A stretch of 64,000 bases of DNA from Bradyrhizobium sp. LLZ17 (lineage in GTDB: Bacteria; Pseudomonadota; Alphaproteobacteria; Rhizobiales; Xanthobacteraceae): contig NZ_CP165734.1 of NCBI RefSeq assembly GCF_041200145.1, forward strand, positions 3,286,001-3,350,000, given 5' to 3'. A program made the translations under genes and the position numbers. The notes under the pieces were generated by a model. That model was not told the origin of the DNA. It saw nothing but the letters and a program-made list of their open reading frames with translations, and did no database searches. Shown piece after piece: positions 17,173 through 26,657 of the stretch; within the stretch, counting starts at the first letter, position 1, and each line of letters begins with the position of its first letter.

Positions 17173-17634
17173 ATGTATGCCAACATTCTCTTGAGCACGG
17201 ACGGATCGGACGTTGCGAGAAAAGGCGTCGAGCATGGCATTGCCCTGGCAAAGGCCTTGAACGCCAAGCTGACGATCATCACGGTGACCGAAGCGCTGCC
17301 GGTCGACTATGGCGGCGGACACACCTCGGGATGGATTCCGACGCAGGAAGAAGTCGACAGCTATGACGCGGCCTGCAAGGCCCGCGCGGGCCAGGTGCTC
17401 GAGGAAGCGCGCGGCATGTCGGAGCAGGTCGGCAAGCCTGCCGAACTTTTGCATGTTCCGAATGCGCACCCAGCGACCGCGATCATTGAAACCGCAAAGT
17501 CCCTGGGCTGCGACTTGATCGTGATGGCCTCTCACGGGCGTCGCGGCCTCAGGAAGCTGTTTCTGGGCAGCCAGACATCCGAGGTCCTGGTCGACGGAAG
17601 CATTCCGGTGCTGGTGGTGCCGAAGCCGGCATAG
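17173..17634 (+). CDS. Universal stress protein, UspA family
   Basis: 153 aa, single Usp domain. It begins MYANILLSTDGSDVARKGV, with the ATP-site Asp in the first strand loop. It ends with the nucleotide-binding pattern SHGRRGLRKLFLGSQTSEV (G-2x-G-9x-G-S/T), so an ATP-binding Usp is likely. Cytoplasmic, expected to be induced by starvation, low oxygen or other stress. ATG 17173 is chosen because the conserved Usp start lies exactly there with GGGAG upstream; the longer open frame has no family similarity. Monocistronic and convergent with the cyclase that follows. Confidence 0.88.
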   Translation: MYANILLSTDGSDVARKGVEHGIALAKALNAKLTIITVTEALPVDYGGGHTSGWIPTQEEVDSYDAACKARAGQVLEEARGMSEQVGKPAELLHVPNAHPATAIIETAKSLGCDLIVMASHGRRGLRKLFLGSQTSEVLVDGSIPVLVVPKPA

Positions 17635-17676
17635 ATGATCCTGCAGGGCTTGCCCGGCGCCGCCCGGTTGTCCGCA

Positions 17677-18474
17677 TCAATGCTCGACCCGGTACAGGCG
17701 CCAGCGCTCCGGCACGCCCTTGAGGCGATGCATGCCGTGATCCCTCAGACGGATCGCCGACTGCGACATCACCAGGTCCTTGACCGCGCTCGAGACCAGG
17801 ACTTCGCCGGCGCGCGCTTTCGCGGCAACACGGGTGCCGATGTGGAAGGCGAGACCAACCATTTCGCCGCCGCTCACCGTATACTCGCCGGCATGCAAGC
17901 CCACCCTGATCTCGAGGCCCAGCGTGCGCACGGCTTTCTGAATCGCGGTCGCGCAGCTGATGCCGGCGGCGGGCGCCTTGAACGTCGCCAGCACGCCGTC
18001 GCCCGTGGTCACGACTTCCTTGCCGCGCGAGCTCTTCAGTTCTTTGCGGACCGCCGCGTAATAGTGGCCCATGATCTTGGTCCAGCGCGCATCGCCGAGC
18101 TTTGCGGCCTGTTCGGTGGAGCGGACGATATCGACGATCAGGATGGTGGCTAGGGCCTGCTTGAGCTCAGCGCTGCGTTCGGCGGACCGGCGCCGGCTTG
18201 CGATCGGTCCGGCCAGCGGTTCATAGCGATGATTGCGCCGCCGCGCGATCGCGGCCTTGGCATAGTCCTGGGCGCGCTGCGCCGTGCGGCAACGGACTGT
18301 CTTCTCCTGCGGCAGACGGGTCCAGCACACCTTGCGCCCGGCTCCGGCGCCATGGACCTCGACGGCGCCCCATTTCAGGAACACCACCGAGCCGACCCGC
18401 CTGATGCACCACGCCTTCGAGGTATATCCGGAAACGTTCGATTGATGGATTCCAATGCGCAGGAATTTGGGCAT
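17677..18474 (-). CDS. Class III adenylate/guanylate cyclase-like protein with N-terminal WGR-like region
   Basis: 265 aa. The N-terminal 80 residues (MPKFLRIGIHQSN, AWCIRRVGSVVFLKWGAVEV) look like a small WGR-type domain. The catalytic domain starts at ATILIVDIVRST with the first metal Asp, then EVVTTGDGVLATF with the second. In the transition-state motif, where active cyclases have VNxAxR, this protein reads FHIGTR: the Arg is kept but Asn becomes His. Activity is therefore uncertain. No membrane segments. ATG 18474 is chosen because the domain begins there. Shorter than the other three cyclases in this window. Confidence 0.75.
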   Translation of the reverse strand: MPKFLRIGIHQSNVSGYTSKAWCIRRVGSVVFLKWGAVEVHGAGAGRKVCWTRLPQEKTVRCRTAQRAQDYAKAAIARRRNHRYEPLAGPIASRRRSAERSAELKQALATILIVDIVRSTEQAAKLGDARWTKIMGHYYAAVRKELKSSRGKEVVTTGDGVLATFKAPAAGISCATAIQKAVRTLGLEIRVGLHAGEYTVSGGEMVGLAFHIGTRVAAKARAGEVLVSSAVKDLVMSQSAIRLRDHGMHRLKGVPERWRLYRVEH

Positions 18475-18607
18475 GAACGAGCGGCCAGTCGCAGGAACGT
18501 TCGGGCGGACTTGGCGTAAACCGTAGTCACACAATCCTGCGTTGGCAACAGCATGCACCGTTACGGCGGCGACAGCGCAAAGGACATCGAGGCGGGGTTG
18601 GCCTTCG

Positions 18608-18757
18608 CTATTCCATCCACCTCTTGGCCTTCAGGTCGCGGATGCGCTGCTCCGCCTCCTGCTTCGACGTGACGATTTCGGACTCGTCGGGCACGCGCGC
18701 CTCCCTGCTCAGCCGCTTCAGCTGTTCGAGTTGTTCGGGCGTCGGTTTTTCGCTCAT
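18608..18757 (-). CDS. DUF3072 family small protein
   Basis: 49 aa. MSEKPTPEQLEQLKRLS, then an acidic middle and an SKQEAEQRIRDLKAKR helix, is the pattern of DUF3072, a short helical family (TPEQ...L...A...A...I..L). Its function is unknown. The start at 18757 is fixed by the family's own beginning; the longer open frame is not conserved-looking. Upstream on the minus strand lies GGAAC-N16-GGTT, one base off an EcfG stress promoter, too weak to assert. Confidence 0.65.
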   Translation of the reverse strand: MSEKPTPEQLEQLKRLSREARVPDESEIVTSKQEAEQRIRDLKAKRWME

Positions 18758-18960
18758 GTGGCGTCCTCCGGAACTCTGCTCGCAACCGGCCGCATCGACG
18801 AAGGTTCCTCGGTCGCGCGACGCATACTCGTCCTGCCTGCTTTCGGCTGCCACGATTCTTCACGCCGGCTCAGGAACGCTCACGCGCCGGAATCTTTTTC
18901 TCTGCGGTCCCCTTCGTCGGCTGCACCCGACCGAACCGCAATCAGGCAAAGGATATCAAG

Positions 18961-19257
18961 ATGAAAGCGCTTATGATGATGGCCGGGCTCGCGGCGGCTC
19001 TCCTGGCTCAATCTCCCGCCTTCGCGCAAGGTGCGGGTGCGTCCAGGATCGGCTCGAGCATCGACTCCCCTGGCACCGGCGGCACGACGGGAGCGGGAGC
19101 TTCCAGTCTCAATACCTCTTCGGACAACAACGGCGGCGGATCGAACGCGCCCGCCAAATCGAGCACGTCCCGGCCCGAGGATAACGATACACGGCAAAGC
19201 CAGGGCGGCCAGATGGGTGGTCCGGGCCCCGGCACCTCGGGAACGAACCGCAAATAG
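18961..19257 (+). CDS. Secreted Gly/Ser-rich low-complexity protein
   Basis: 98 aa. The signal peptide MKALMMMAGLAAALLAQSPAFAQ is cut near residue 23. The mature chain is rich in Gly, Ser, Asn and Thr (TGGTTGAGASSLNTSSDNN) and looks disordered. No domain is recognised. Similar periplasmic small proteins occur widely in Bradyrhizobium. No operon partner. Confidence 0.55.
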   Translation: MKALMMMAGLAAALLAQSPAFAQGAGASRIGSSIDSPGTGGTTGAGASSLNTSSDNNGGGSNAPAKSSTSRPEDNDTRQSQGGQMGGPGPGTSGTNRK

Positions 19258-19310
19258 CCGCGGCGACAAGCCGCGAGACCGGTTGCGCGCCTGACCCCGC
19301 GATCACCGCT

Positions 19311-20507
19311 TCAGCCGTGAAACGCAAACAACTCGATCGGCTCGCTGAAGCCGCGCACGGCGTGCTCCCCCACCCGCTCGAGCTCGAACTGCGGCGCTAC
19401 CTGCTCCGCAAAGGCGCGAGACAGCAGCACCGTCTTTCCCAGCTGCTTGGTGAGGGCCTCCAGACGCGAGGCCATGTTGACGGCGGGACCGATGACGGTG
19501 AAGTCGAGCCGGGTGCTCGACCCGATATTGCCGTACATGACGTCGCCGACATGGACGCCGATGCCGTAGTTCAGCGGTGCGCGGCTACTCGCGCTGTTGC
19601 GCTGGTTCAGGGCGGCCATGGCCTGACGGGCCTCGGTCACGGCATGCAGCAGGTTCGCGCACGCGTTGGGCTCGTCGAGCGGGAAGATAGCGAGCAGGCC
19701 GTCGCCGATGAATTTCAGGATCTCGCCGCCGTGGCGCGCAATCGGCTCCGACATCGCGTCGAAATAATCGTTGAGGAGATCGATGACATCGTCGCGCGGC
19801 CAATTGTCCGAGATCCTGGTGAACTCGCGCAGGTCGCAGATCATGATCGCGGCGCGGACCGTGGTGCCGGTGCCGCGCCTGGTGGCGCCGGCCAGGATCA
19901 GCTCGCCGGCATGGGAGCCGACATAGGTCTCGAGCAGCGTTCGCGCCAGACGGTTCTTGACGCGGATCTCGCTGACCAGCGCCAGCACCGGCAGCAGCTT
20001 CTTGAGGCCCGCAATATGCGCGTCGTCGAAACCGCCGGGATTGTCGGTCGCGAAGGTGACGATGTGCCGCTTGCCGAGCGTATGATAGAGCGGCCAGGCC
20101 ACGTAGTCGGTCAGGCCCTTCGCCCGCATCTCGTCATAGAGTGCGTGCTTGCGGCCGAGCGACGGATCCTGTTCGAGGCGCTCACGCACCTCGACGGCTC
20201 CCTCGTGGATTTCGTTGGCGGAGCTGCCGATATATTCGGATCGCTCCCGCACGTCGAAATCGACCCGCGCGATCTCCGCCTCGCGCATGCCGTCGGACCA
20301 CAGGATACGGGCACCGAGCCATTGCGGGTGCTGGATCAGGACGTGAAGCGTCGAGCGCTTGAGGGGAACGCCGGCCTGTTGGAGCCGGATGCACATCTCG
20401 GCAAAGATGTTGTCGATGAAGCGCTGATCGCGCGTGCCGTTGGTCAGCCAGTCGATGACGGCGTCGCTGCCGGCACGGACAGAGTCGTTGTTTGGCGGCG
20501 CGTTCAT
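19311..20507 (-). CDS. Class III adenylate/guanylate cyclase with N-terminal sensory region
   Basis: 398 aa. Residues 1 to about 190 form a soluble region (LTNGTRDQRFIDNIFAEM, GARILWSDGMREAEI) of the type found in front of rhizobial cyclases. The catalytic domain follows with all key residues: IMICDLREFT (metal Asp), ILKFIGDGLLAIF (purine Lys and second metal Asp), and DFTVIGPAVNMASRLE (Asn and Arg). It should make cAMP or cGMP in the cytoplasm. I chose ATG 20507; the upstream extension shows no conservation signals. It stands alone between a secreted protein gene and the HutD-like gene. Confidence 0.85.
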   Translation of the reverse strand: MNAPPNNDSVRAGSDAVIDWLTNGTRDQRFIDNIFAEMCIRLQQAGVPLKRSTLHVLIQHPQWLGARILWSDGMREAEIARVDFDVRERSEYIGSSANEIHEGAVEVRERLEQDPSLGRKHALYDEMRAKGLTDYVAWPLYHTLGKRHIVTFATDNPGGFDDAHIAGLKKLLPVLALVSEIRVKNRLARTLLETYVGSHAGELILAGATRRGTGTTVRAAIMICDLREFTRISDNWPRDDVIDLLNDYFDAMSEPIARHGGEILKFIGDGLLAIFPLDEPNACANLLHAVTEARQAMAALNQRNSASSRAPLNYGIGVHVGDVMYGNIGSSTRLDFTVIGPAVNMASRLEALTKQLGKTVLLSRAFAEQVAPQFELERVGEHAVRGFSEPIELFAFHG

Positions 20508-20620
20508 ATGCTGTCCTCGGCGGCGATCTGCAACCCCGCACATATCGGGTTCCGGCGCGACGGCGTCAACCTGGCCAGTTGCCCGGATTGTGCGCATCGG
20601 GCCGATGGACAAGACTACCG

Positions 20621-21205
20621 CTAACCGACCAGCTGTATCGAGCCCAACACCGCCAGCCCTGAAACGAGCGCGAGTTTCGAGGCCTCGGTCAGCTCGACCT
20701 TCAGCGTGCTGCCGTCAGCAAGTGCGAAATTGTCCGCGTCGAGGCGAATGCTGCAATCGCCGCAAGCGGCGTAAAGGAGATGCGTACCGGCGGACAATTG
20801 CCGATCGCCGGGCTCTCTGAGCGCCAGAAGCTCGATCTCCGCCGCGCCACGCCGCGCCATCAGGTTCACGACCTCGACCGGACCGGCTTCGAGCTCGGTC
20901 ATGATCTCAAGCTCGCCGCTGAAGCGCACCGGGGTGAACGGCTCGCGTTCATCGAATTCCTGGCCGCGCGCCTTGAGCACCAGCCCGCGCCCGCCGACGA
21001 CCATCTGCAAGCGGTCGATGCCGGACATGTGGGAGAACGGCCCGGGCGCCACGATCGGCGTCGCGGCGAAGCGCCAGAGAAGGCTGTCCCAATCCTTCAG
21101 CCTTGCATCGGCGCGATGGGCATCCGCAATATCGGTGAAAATGCCGCCGCCGTTCTTCCAGGGCGAGCGGGTGTAGTCTTCAGGTTTCAGCAGCGTGGTT
21201 TTCAT
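20621..21205 (-). CDS. HutD/Ves family protein
   Basis: 194 aa. It has the HutD/Ves hallmark start LLKPEDYTRSPWKNGGG, a DSLLWRFA strand, SHMSGIDRLQMVVGGRG, and a cupin-like beta-rich remainder (EVVNLMARRG). HutD is often linked with histidine use, but its role is not settled. No hut genes are in the window. The start at 21205 matches the family. It follows the substrate-binding gene at 21256 with a gap of about 50 bases and may be read through from it. Confidence 0.82.
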   Translation of the reverse strand: MKTTLLKPEDYTRSPWKNGGGIFTDIADAHRADARLKDWDSLLWRFAATPIVAPGPFSHMSGIDRLQMVVGGRGLVLKARGQEFDEREPFTPVRFSGELEIMTELEAGPVEVVNLMARRGAAEIELLALREPGDRQLSAGTHLLYAACGDCSIRLDADNFALADGSTLKVELTEASKLALVSGLAVLGSIQLVG

Positions 21206-21255
21206 GGATTGGGGCTTACCACAAAAAGCATCCTTCTTCACAGATGCCGCGCGCC

Positions 21256-22410
21256 TCACTCCCCCTTGCCGCTCTTCAGCTTCGGAAGGGTCTCGACGAT
21301 CTTCTGCTTGCCGTCGACGATCTCGGCGAGAAAGCTCGCGCGGTCGATATCGCCGTTCTGGTCCCAGCTGGCCTCCATCAGAATACCGGGTGTTTTGTCC
21401 GGCGTCAGGGTCAGGCCCTTCATCATTGCGCCAAAGGTCTTGCTGTCGAACTTGCCGATCTTCTCAGTGACGTATTTGACGAGATAAACGGCGGTGTAGC
21501 CTTTGATGCCGTTGTGGTCGGGCCGGTACTTGTAGCGCTCGCTGAATTTCTTCGTGAACTCCTCGATCGCGGGCACGGGCGCGTCGGCGCTGAGGCCGAC
21601 ATGGCCGCGCACGCCGTTGGCGGCGGGGCCGGCGAGCTCGACCACCTTTTGGCTGAGCAGCGTGGTCTCGCCGAACAGCGGCGTCGCGAGATTTTGCCGC
21701 TTCGCCTCGATCAGGAAGCGAGCGCTCTCCTCCTCGTTGGTGTAGACAAAGATCGCGTCGGCCTTGGCGCTCTTCAGCTTGATCACGTCGGCGCCGAAAT
21801 CGACCTGGCCCTGCTCGGTGGAGATATCGGCCGCGATATCAATGTTGCGCGCCTTCATCTCCTTCACGAAATTATCGCGGCCGCCCTTGCCGAAATCATT
21901 GTTGACCCAGACCACCGCGACCGACTTCACCTTGAGCCGGTCGTGCAAGTAGTTCGCGATCTTCGGCATCGAGAATTGCTGGCCAAAGGCGGTGCGAAAC
22001 ACCCACGGGTTGCCTTGCGTGGTGATGTCGGCGGCCTCGGCGCCGACGATCTGCGGAATTTCGGCCGCTTGCGTCAGCGCCATGTTGACCTTGACCGAGC
22101 CGGAATAGATCGGCCCGAGTACGACATAGGGATCCCTGTCCAAAACCTTCTGCACCTGCGCGCGCGAGATGCCGGGATTGCTCTGGGTGTCGAGATGCTC
22201 AGTCTGGATCTTTCGGCCCAGAATGCCGCCGGCATTGTTGATCTCGTCGACCGCGAGCGCGACGCCGTCGCGCCAGTTGGTGCCGGAGACGGCGCCGGGC
22301 CCGGACAGCTCGACGACATCGGGGATGTAGACGGTGGTCTGCGCGCCGGCCGCGCCCGCCCACAGTGATGCCGCGATGGCGATGCCGAACGGCCCTGCAA
22401 GATGCCTCAT
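21256..22410 (-). CDS. ABC transporter substrate-binding protein, Leu/Ile/Val family
   Basis: 384 aa. The signal peptide ends at GAAGAQ. The mature start TTVYIPDVVELSGPGAVSGT, then AVDEINNAGGILGRKI, is a textbook type I branched-chain amino-acid-type binder. VGAEAADITTQGNPWVFRT and VWVNNDFGKGG mark the two lobes. No permease or ATPase accompanies it. It is the third gene of an operon with a shikimate dehydrogenase-like and a PDC-hydrolase-like gene, so its ligand may be an aromatic or cyclic acid (inference). Confidence 0.87.
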   Translation of the reverse strand: MRHLAGPFGIAIAASLWAGAAGAQTTVYIPDVVELSGPGAVSGTNWRDGVALAVDEINNAGGILGRKIQTEHLDTQSNPGISRAQVQKVLDRDPYVVLGPIYSGSVKVNMALTQAAEIPQIVGAEAADITTQGNPWVFRTAFGQQFSMPKIANYLHDRLKVKSVAVVWVNNDFGKGGRDNFVKEMKARNIDIAADISTEQGQVDFGADVIKLKSAKADAIFVYTNEEESARFLIEAKRQNLATPLFGETTLLSQKVVELAGPAANGVRGHVGLSADAPVPAIEEFTKKFSERYKYRPDHNGIKGYTAVYLVKYVTEKIGKFDSKTFGAMMKGLTLTPDKTPGILMEASWDQNGDIDRASFLAEIVDGKQKIVETLPKLKSGKGE

Positions 22411-22437
22411 GACGTCCCTCCCATTTTGCTTCGTTCG

Positions 22438-23286
22438 TTATCTTGTCCGGTCCGTACCGCCGTCGAAGCCGAGCAGCCTTGCCGGCGTTCGCCACAGCAG
22501 CCGATGCTGGTCGCCGGGATCCGGAAACAGCTCCGTCAGGACCGCGAGCAGCGGCCCGTAATCGAGCCGTTCGGGCGCGCGCAGGAACGGGTAGTCCGAT
22601 CCCCAGACGCATCGGTCGAGCGTGAAGGCTTCGACGAGCGCGGCGATGAACGGCCGGGCGTCCTCGTAAGGATGCGGCTGCTGCGAGAATTTGTAATGGC
22701 CGGAGAGCTTGACGTGCGCGTCGCGCTCACGGCCGATGGCGAGCAGCGTCTGGAAGGCCTTGCCTTGCAATCCCTGCGCAATCGAGGGGCGTCCGCAATG
22801 GTCGAACACCAGACGCACCGGTGATTTTTCGATGAGCGGCAACAGCGGGATGAGCTGATCGATCTCGACCTGGATTTGCAGGAACAGTCCGAGGCGCGTC
22901 AGCTTCTCCAGCAGCGGCGCTGCCTTGAGATAATATTCGGCGCCATGGAACGGCACGTTGAAGGCGACGCCGATCACGCCGGCGACTTTCAGCCGCTCGA
23001 GCTCTTCAAGCTCGACGTCGTTCTCGACGACGGCGACGCCCCTGAAACGGCCGCCACCCTGCCTCAAGGTGTCGAGCAGGATGCGGCTGTCGCTGCCATA
23101 GCCGGTGTTGGTGGCCACCACGAGCGCGTGGCGGACATCGAACGCGTCGAACACGCGAATGAGCTGCGCGGCGGGCGCGATCTCCTGGCCGGTCGGCCGG
23201 TAGGGCGTATCGGCACCATACGGAAAGCGGACGGGATCGACGACATGGATATGACAGTCGATCTTGGGGCACGCCGGCAAGGTCAT
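22438..23286 (-). CDS. Amidohydrolase, 2-pyrone-4,6-dicarboxylate lactonase-like
   Basis: 282 aa TIM-barrel hydrolase. The metal motif KIDCHIHVVDP (HxH) is near the start, VFDHCGRPS in the middle, and GSDYPF near the end provides the last Asp, as in the LigI-type branch of the amidohydrolase superfamily. LigI hydrolyses a lactone in the protocatechuate 4,5-cleavage pathway; the exact substrate here is unknown. The start is ATG 23286 (a TTG at 23295 is possible). It sits between the shikimate dehydrogenase-like gene and the binding-protein gene, all on the minus strand with short gaps, so it is probably one catabolic operon. Confidence 0.8.
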   Translation of the reverse strand: MTLPACPKIDCHIHVVDPVRFPYGADTPYRPTGQEIAPAAQLIRVFDAFDVRHALVVATNTGYGSDSRILLDTLRQGGGRFRGVAVVENDVELEELERLKVAGVIGVAFNVPFHGAEYYLKAAPLLEKLTRLGLFLQIQVEIDQLIPLLPLIEKSPVRLVFDHCGRPSIAQGLQGKAFQTLLAIGRERDAHVKLSGHYKFSQQPHPYEDARPFIAALVEAFTLDRCVWGSDYPFLRAPERLDYGPLLAVLTELFPDPGDQHRLLWRTPARLLGFDGGTDRTR

Positions 23287-23311
23287 GGCGGACAACTCCC
23301 CGATGCAGGCG

Positions 23312-24154
23312 TCAGAACGTTGCCTCGATCGTCGTGATCAGCTCGGGCGTCACGTCCGGCATAACGCCGAACCAGGCCTTGAAGGCGAGCCGCGCCTGGT
23401 TGAGCAGCAGGCCGAGCCCGTTCACCGTCACGCAACCGCGCGCACGGGCCTCGGCCAGGAACGGCGTCTCGAGTGGGGTGTAGATGAGATCAGCCACGAG
23501 TGTCGCAGGCCGCAAGCGCGACAGGTCGATCTCCAGCGCGTCCTTGCCGACCATGCCGCGATCGGTGCAGTTGACGAGCAGCGCGACGTCCGCGAGTGTG
23601 GCGCCGCGATTGTTCCAAGCCACCGTGCTGACGGCCGCGCCGAAGTCCTTGGCGAGCGCCTGCGCCTTCTCAGGCGTACGGTTGGCGATACGGATCTCGC
23701 GCGCGCCGTTCTCCAGCAGCGCCACGACCACGGCACGCGACGCGCCGCCGGCTCCCAACAGCAGGATCGGCCCCGCATCGCCGCGCCAGTCGGCCCTGGC
23801 GTCGCGCAGGCTCTGCACAAAGCCGTTGCCATCATTGTTGAAGCCGGAAAGCGTGCCGTCCGCTTCGACGACGATGGTGTTGACGGCGCCGATGCGTTTT
23901 GCGGTTTCGTTGACGCGGTCGAGCAGTGTCATCACCGTCTGCTTGTGCGGCATGGTGACGTTGCAGCCGCGAAAGCCAAGCGCAATCAGCCCGTCGAGCG
24001 CATCCTCGAGCCGCTCAGGTTTCACTGCGAGCGGCACATAGCTGCCGCGAATGCCATGCGCCTTCAGCCAATAATTGTGAATGACCGGCGAGCGCGAATG
24101 CCCGACCGGCATGCCGATGACACCTGCCAGCCCGAATCCATCCGCCTGCGACAT
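23312..24154 (-). CDS. Shikimate/quinate dehydrogenase family protein
   Basis: 280 aa. The shikimate-site motif GMPVGHSRSPVIHN, the catalytic Lys in NVTMPHKQTV, the Asp in GFNNDGNGF, and the NADP-binding LLLGAGGASRAVVVAL are all present. It reversibly oxidises shikimate or quinate. Placement with a lactonase-like hydrolase and a binding protein points to catabolic use (quinate/shikimate or a related cyclic acid) more than to aromatic amino-acid biosynthesis, so I do not assign aroE. ATG 24154 is chosen because the family start lies there; the open frame continues upstream without conservation. Confidence 0.85.
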   Translation of the reverse strand: MSQADGFGLAGVIGMPVGHSRSPVIHNYWLKAHGIRGSYVPLAVKPERLEDALDGLIALGFRGCNVTMPHKQTVMTLLDRVNETAKRIGAVNTIVVEADGTLSGFNNDGNGFVQSLRDARADWRGDAGPILLLGAGGASRAVVVALLENGAREIRIANRTPEKAQALAKDFGAAVSTVAWNNRGATLADVALLVNCTDRGMVGKDALEIDLSRLRPATLVADLIYTPLETPFLAEARARGCVTVNGLGLLLNQARLAFKAWFGVMPDVTPELITTIEATF

Positions 24155-24339
24155 GCTGCGCTTCCATCCTCGACAGCGCCATTCGGCGCGCGACCATTTT
24201 ATTTGGTCGACTGTACAAGACAATTAGAGGGAATGGCTAGTGCGTGCAATCTGAATCTGGCGGCCATGAAGCAAGCAAGGGGCGGAACGACGCGCCACGG
24301 TGGTGCGCATTCGCGCGATCGCCTGTCCTCGCCTCCCGG

Positions 24340-26429
24340 CTACTTCGTGGTCAGCGCCGCGACCGGCCGCCACGCCGCATCGGGGGCGGTCGCCGCGAGC
24401 AGCCGGCACCGGTCGCGCATCAATTCTGCCGGGCGATCATGGCCGCGTTCGCTCAACACGGCTTCGAAATCGGCGAGCGCTGCGGCAAACCGGCGTTCGC
24501 GATAATTGGCGAGGCCCTGCGCGTAGCGGCCGATCCAATCGGGCGTCTCGCCGCCGTCCTCCCCGGCAAGCCCGATCAATTCGTAGACCGGAAAGCCCTC
24601 CTCGCGCCCGTACACCGCGATGCTGTCGATCTCGCGCGTCACAATGGCGCCGCGTGCCAGGCGTTCGGTGGCCTCACCAATCAGGATTTGCGTGCCGAAA
24701 GACTTGTTGGCGCCCTCGAGGCGGCTTGCGACGTTCACGGCGTCGCCGATCACGGTGTAGTTCAGGCGCAGCTCCGAGCCGATATTGCCGACCAGCATGC
24801 GGCCGGAATTGATCCCGATCCGGATCCCGAGCGGCTGGCCGAGGTCGTCGGAAAGGCCCGACGCTGCGATCGCGCTTCGGCACTCGAGCGCTGCGCGACA
24901 GCAGCGCAGCGCGTGATCGGCCTGCGGCTGCGGCGCGCCCCAGAACGCCATCACGGCGTCGCCGATGAACTTGTCGATGGTGCCGCCATTGGCGACGACG
25001 GCCTCGGAGGCGAGGTCGAGATAGCGCGACAACAGCGGCACCACGCGATCGCCGAGCCGCTCGGAGAGCCCGGTGAAGCCGGCGATGTCGACGAACATCA
25101 CGCTGAGCTCCTGGATGCTGCCGCCGGGCCTGGCCTCGACGCCCTGGCGCAGCAACGCGCGGACGAGATCGGCCGGGATGAATTTGCGGAACGCGGACAG
25201 GCCGGCCGCCATCTCGGCGATGGCGCCCGACAGGCTCGCGATCTCCTTCAGCCGCGACGGATGCCGGCGGACCTGCTCCAGCGCGAACGCTTCGACATGG
25301 CGGAGCTCGCCGACGACGCGCGACAAGGGCGCGGCGATGACGGAACGCGCCAGCGCCGCCGAGGCCAAGGCCGCGAGCACGGCGCCGATGGCGAGGCCGA
25401 GGATCAGCCGTCGCAGCGTCGTCTCGACCGGCCCCAGGAACTCGGCCTCCGGGATCACCGTCGCAAGCGACCAGCCCGGAAACGGCAGTGGCGCGAGCGC
25501 GACTTCATAGGCCGCGCCGTCAGCGACAAGCCGGCTCCGCCATGCGTCCTTGCGGCCGGCATCGCCGGCCTTTGCCAGCGCCAACTGCGCCAATGGCAGC
25601 AGCTTGTTCTCACGGTGAGCGACGTGCAATTCGTCGGCGTTCATGTCGGGCGCGGCGACGAGCTCGCCGCCGCCGTCGAAGATGAAAGCGCTGCCCGTGC
25701 GTCCGACCTCGAGCTGCGACAGGAAGCGCGCGAGCCTTGTATACTCGATCATGATCGCGAGGACGCCCTGGCGCTCCTGGTAGACGTCGATCGGTCCGGC
25801 AAAGGCAATCGACGGCCGCTCGCCGGTCGGATGGTCCAGCACCCTGAACCATTGCGGCCCGTCGGCCGCCAGGCCGGTCTTGAACCAGGCGCGGTCGGCG
25901 ACGCGAAATTCGGTCGGCTCGAAGCGGCGATTGGCGAATTCGATGTCCCCGGGCACCACGTCATATTCGTCGATGCGGCGCTGGCCGGGATGATCGGTCA
26001 GCGATATCTCCATCATCTCGAGGCGGCGGTCGCCGAGCTTGTGCGCGGCGAAGAAGGACCCGTCGGGCCAGCCGAACGCGACCCAGGAGATCGTGGCCTG
26101 CGACTGCAATTGCGACAGGAAGACGAATTCGCGCTTGTCGGCCTCGCGGGTGTCGAGCACGTTCTGGAGAAACAGCGTGCGGATCGCGTGTGTGCGGCGC
26201 GCGCCTCGTCGACGATGGCCGAGACCTCCTTGCGCACCGCCGCCACGATCTGCTCGTTGATGGTCGAGGCGAGCTGCCGGCTGGTCGCCTCCGCCGTCCG
26301 CCACCACAACAGGCTGGAGAGCGCGGCCGTCAGCAAAATCGCGGTGAGGACCAGCGCCGAGATGGCCAGGCGGATGCTGACCGTCAGCCTGGTGATCGCG
26401 TGAAGCTGCCGTCCGGGGTCGACATTCAT
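24340..26429 (-). pseudogene. Membrane-bound adenylate/guanylate cyclase with Cache sensor, frameshifted
   Basis: Reconstructed length about 695 aa. From ATG 26429: a cytoplasmic tip, transmembrane helix (LAISALVLTAILLTAALSSL), periplasmic Cache-type region (EYDVVPGDIEFANRRF, GPIDVYQERQGVLAIMIEYT), a second membrane helix near LILGLAIGAVLAAL, then a canonical class III catalytic domain (VMFVDIAGFT, IDKFIGDAVMAFWG, YTVIGDAVNVASRLE). The frame breaks in a GTGTGTG tract at 26188-26194 (CA repeat on the coding strand). Removing two bases restores ARAAHAIRTLFLQ. Either a real lesion or a sequence error; all catalytic residues are otherwise intact. Confidence 0.8.
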
Positions 26430-26657
26430 CGCTGTTTCCGCCTTGGGGCCGGGGCATCGCTCCCGAATCGCTGTACGCGACCCCACCCCCTTTCGTTACG
26501 TCTGGCAGGCCCGGCCGGCCAGGGCCAATGCTCTCCGGCTAACGTCTCGATAGCACCAAGGCATTGGATTTGGCCGGCCACTTGCCCGCAAATCCGGCCC
26601 TGGCGCACGGCCTGTGCACTCACCCAACGGTCTCACGGACTCGTGAGCGGCTCTAAG

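Noticed and set aside
18784..18808. EcfG stress promoter upstream of the DUF3072 gene
   Set aside because: GGAAC-N16-GGTT differs from the GGAAC/CGTT consensus in the -10; too weak without start-site data.
26188..26194. Phase-variable repeat in the Cache cyclase
   Set aside because: Only three CA units, too short for slipped-strand switching at useful rates; an error or a one-off lesion explains it better.
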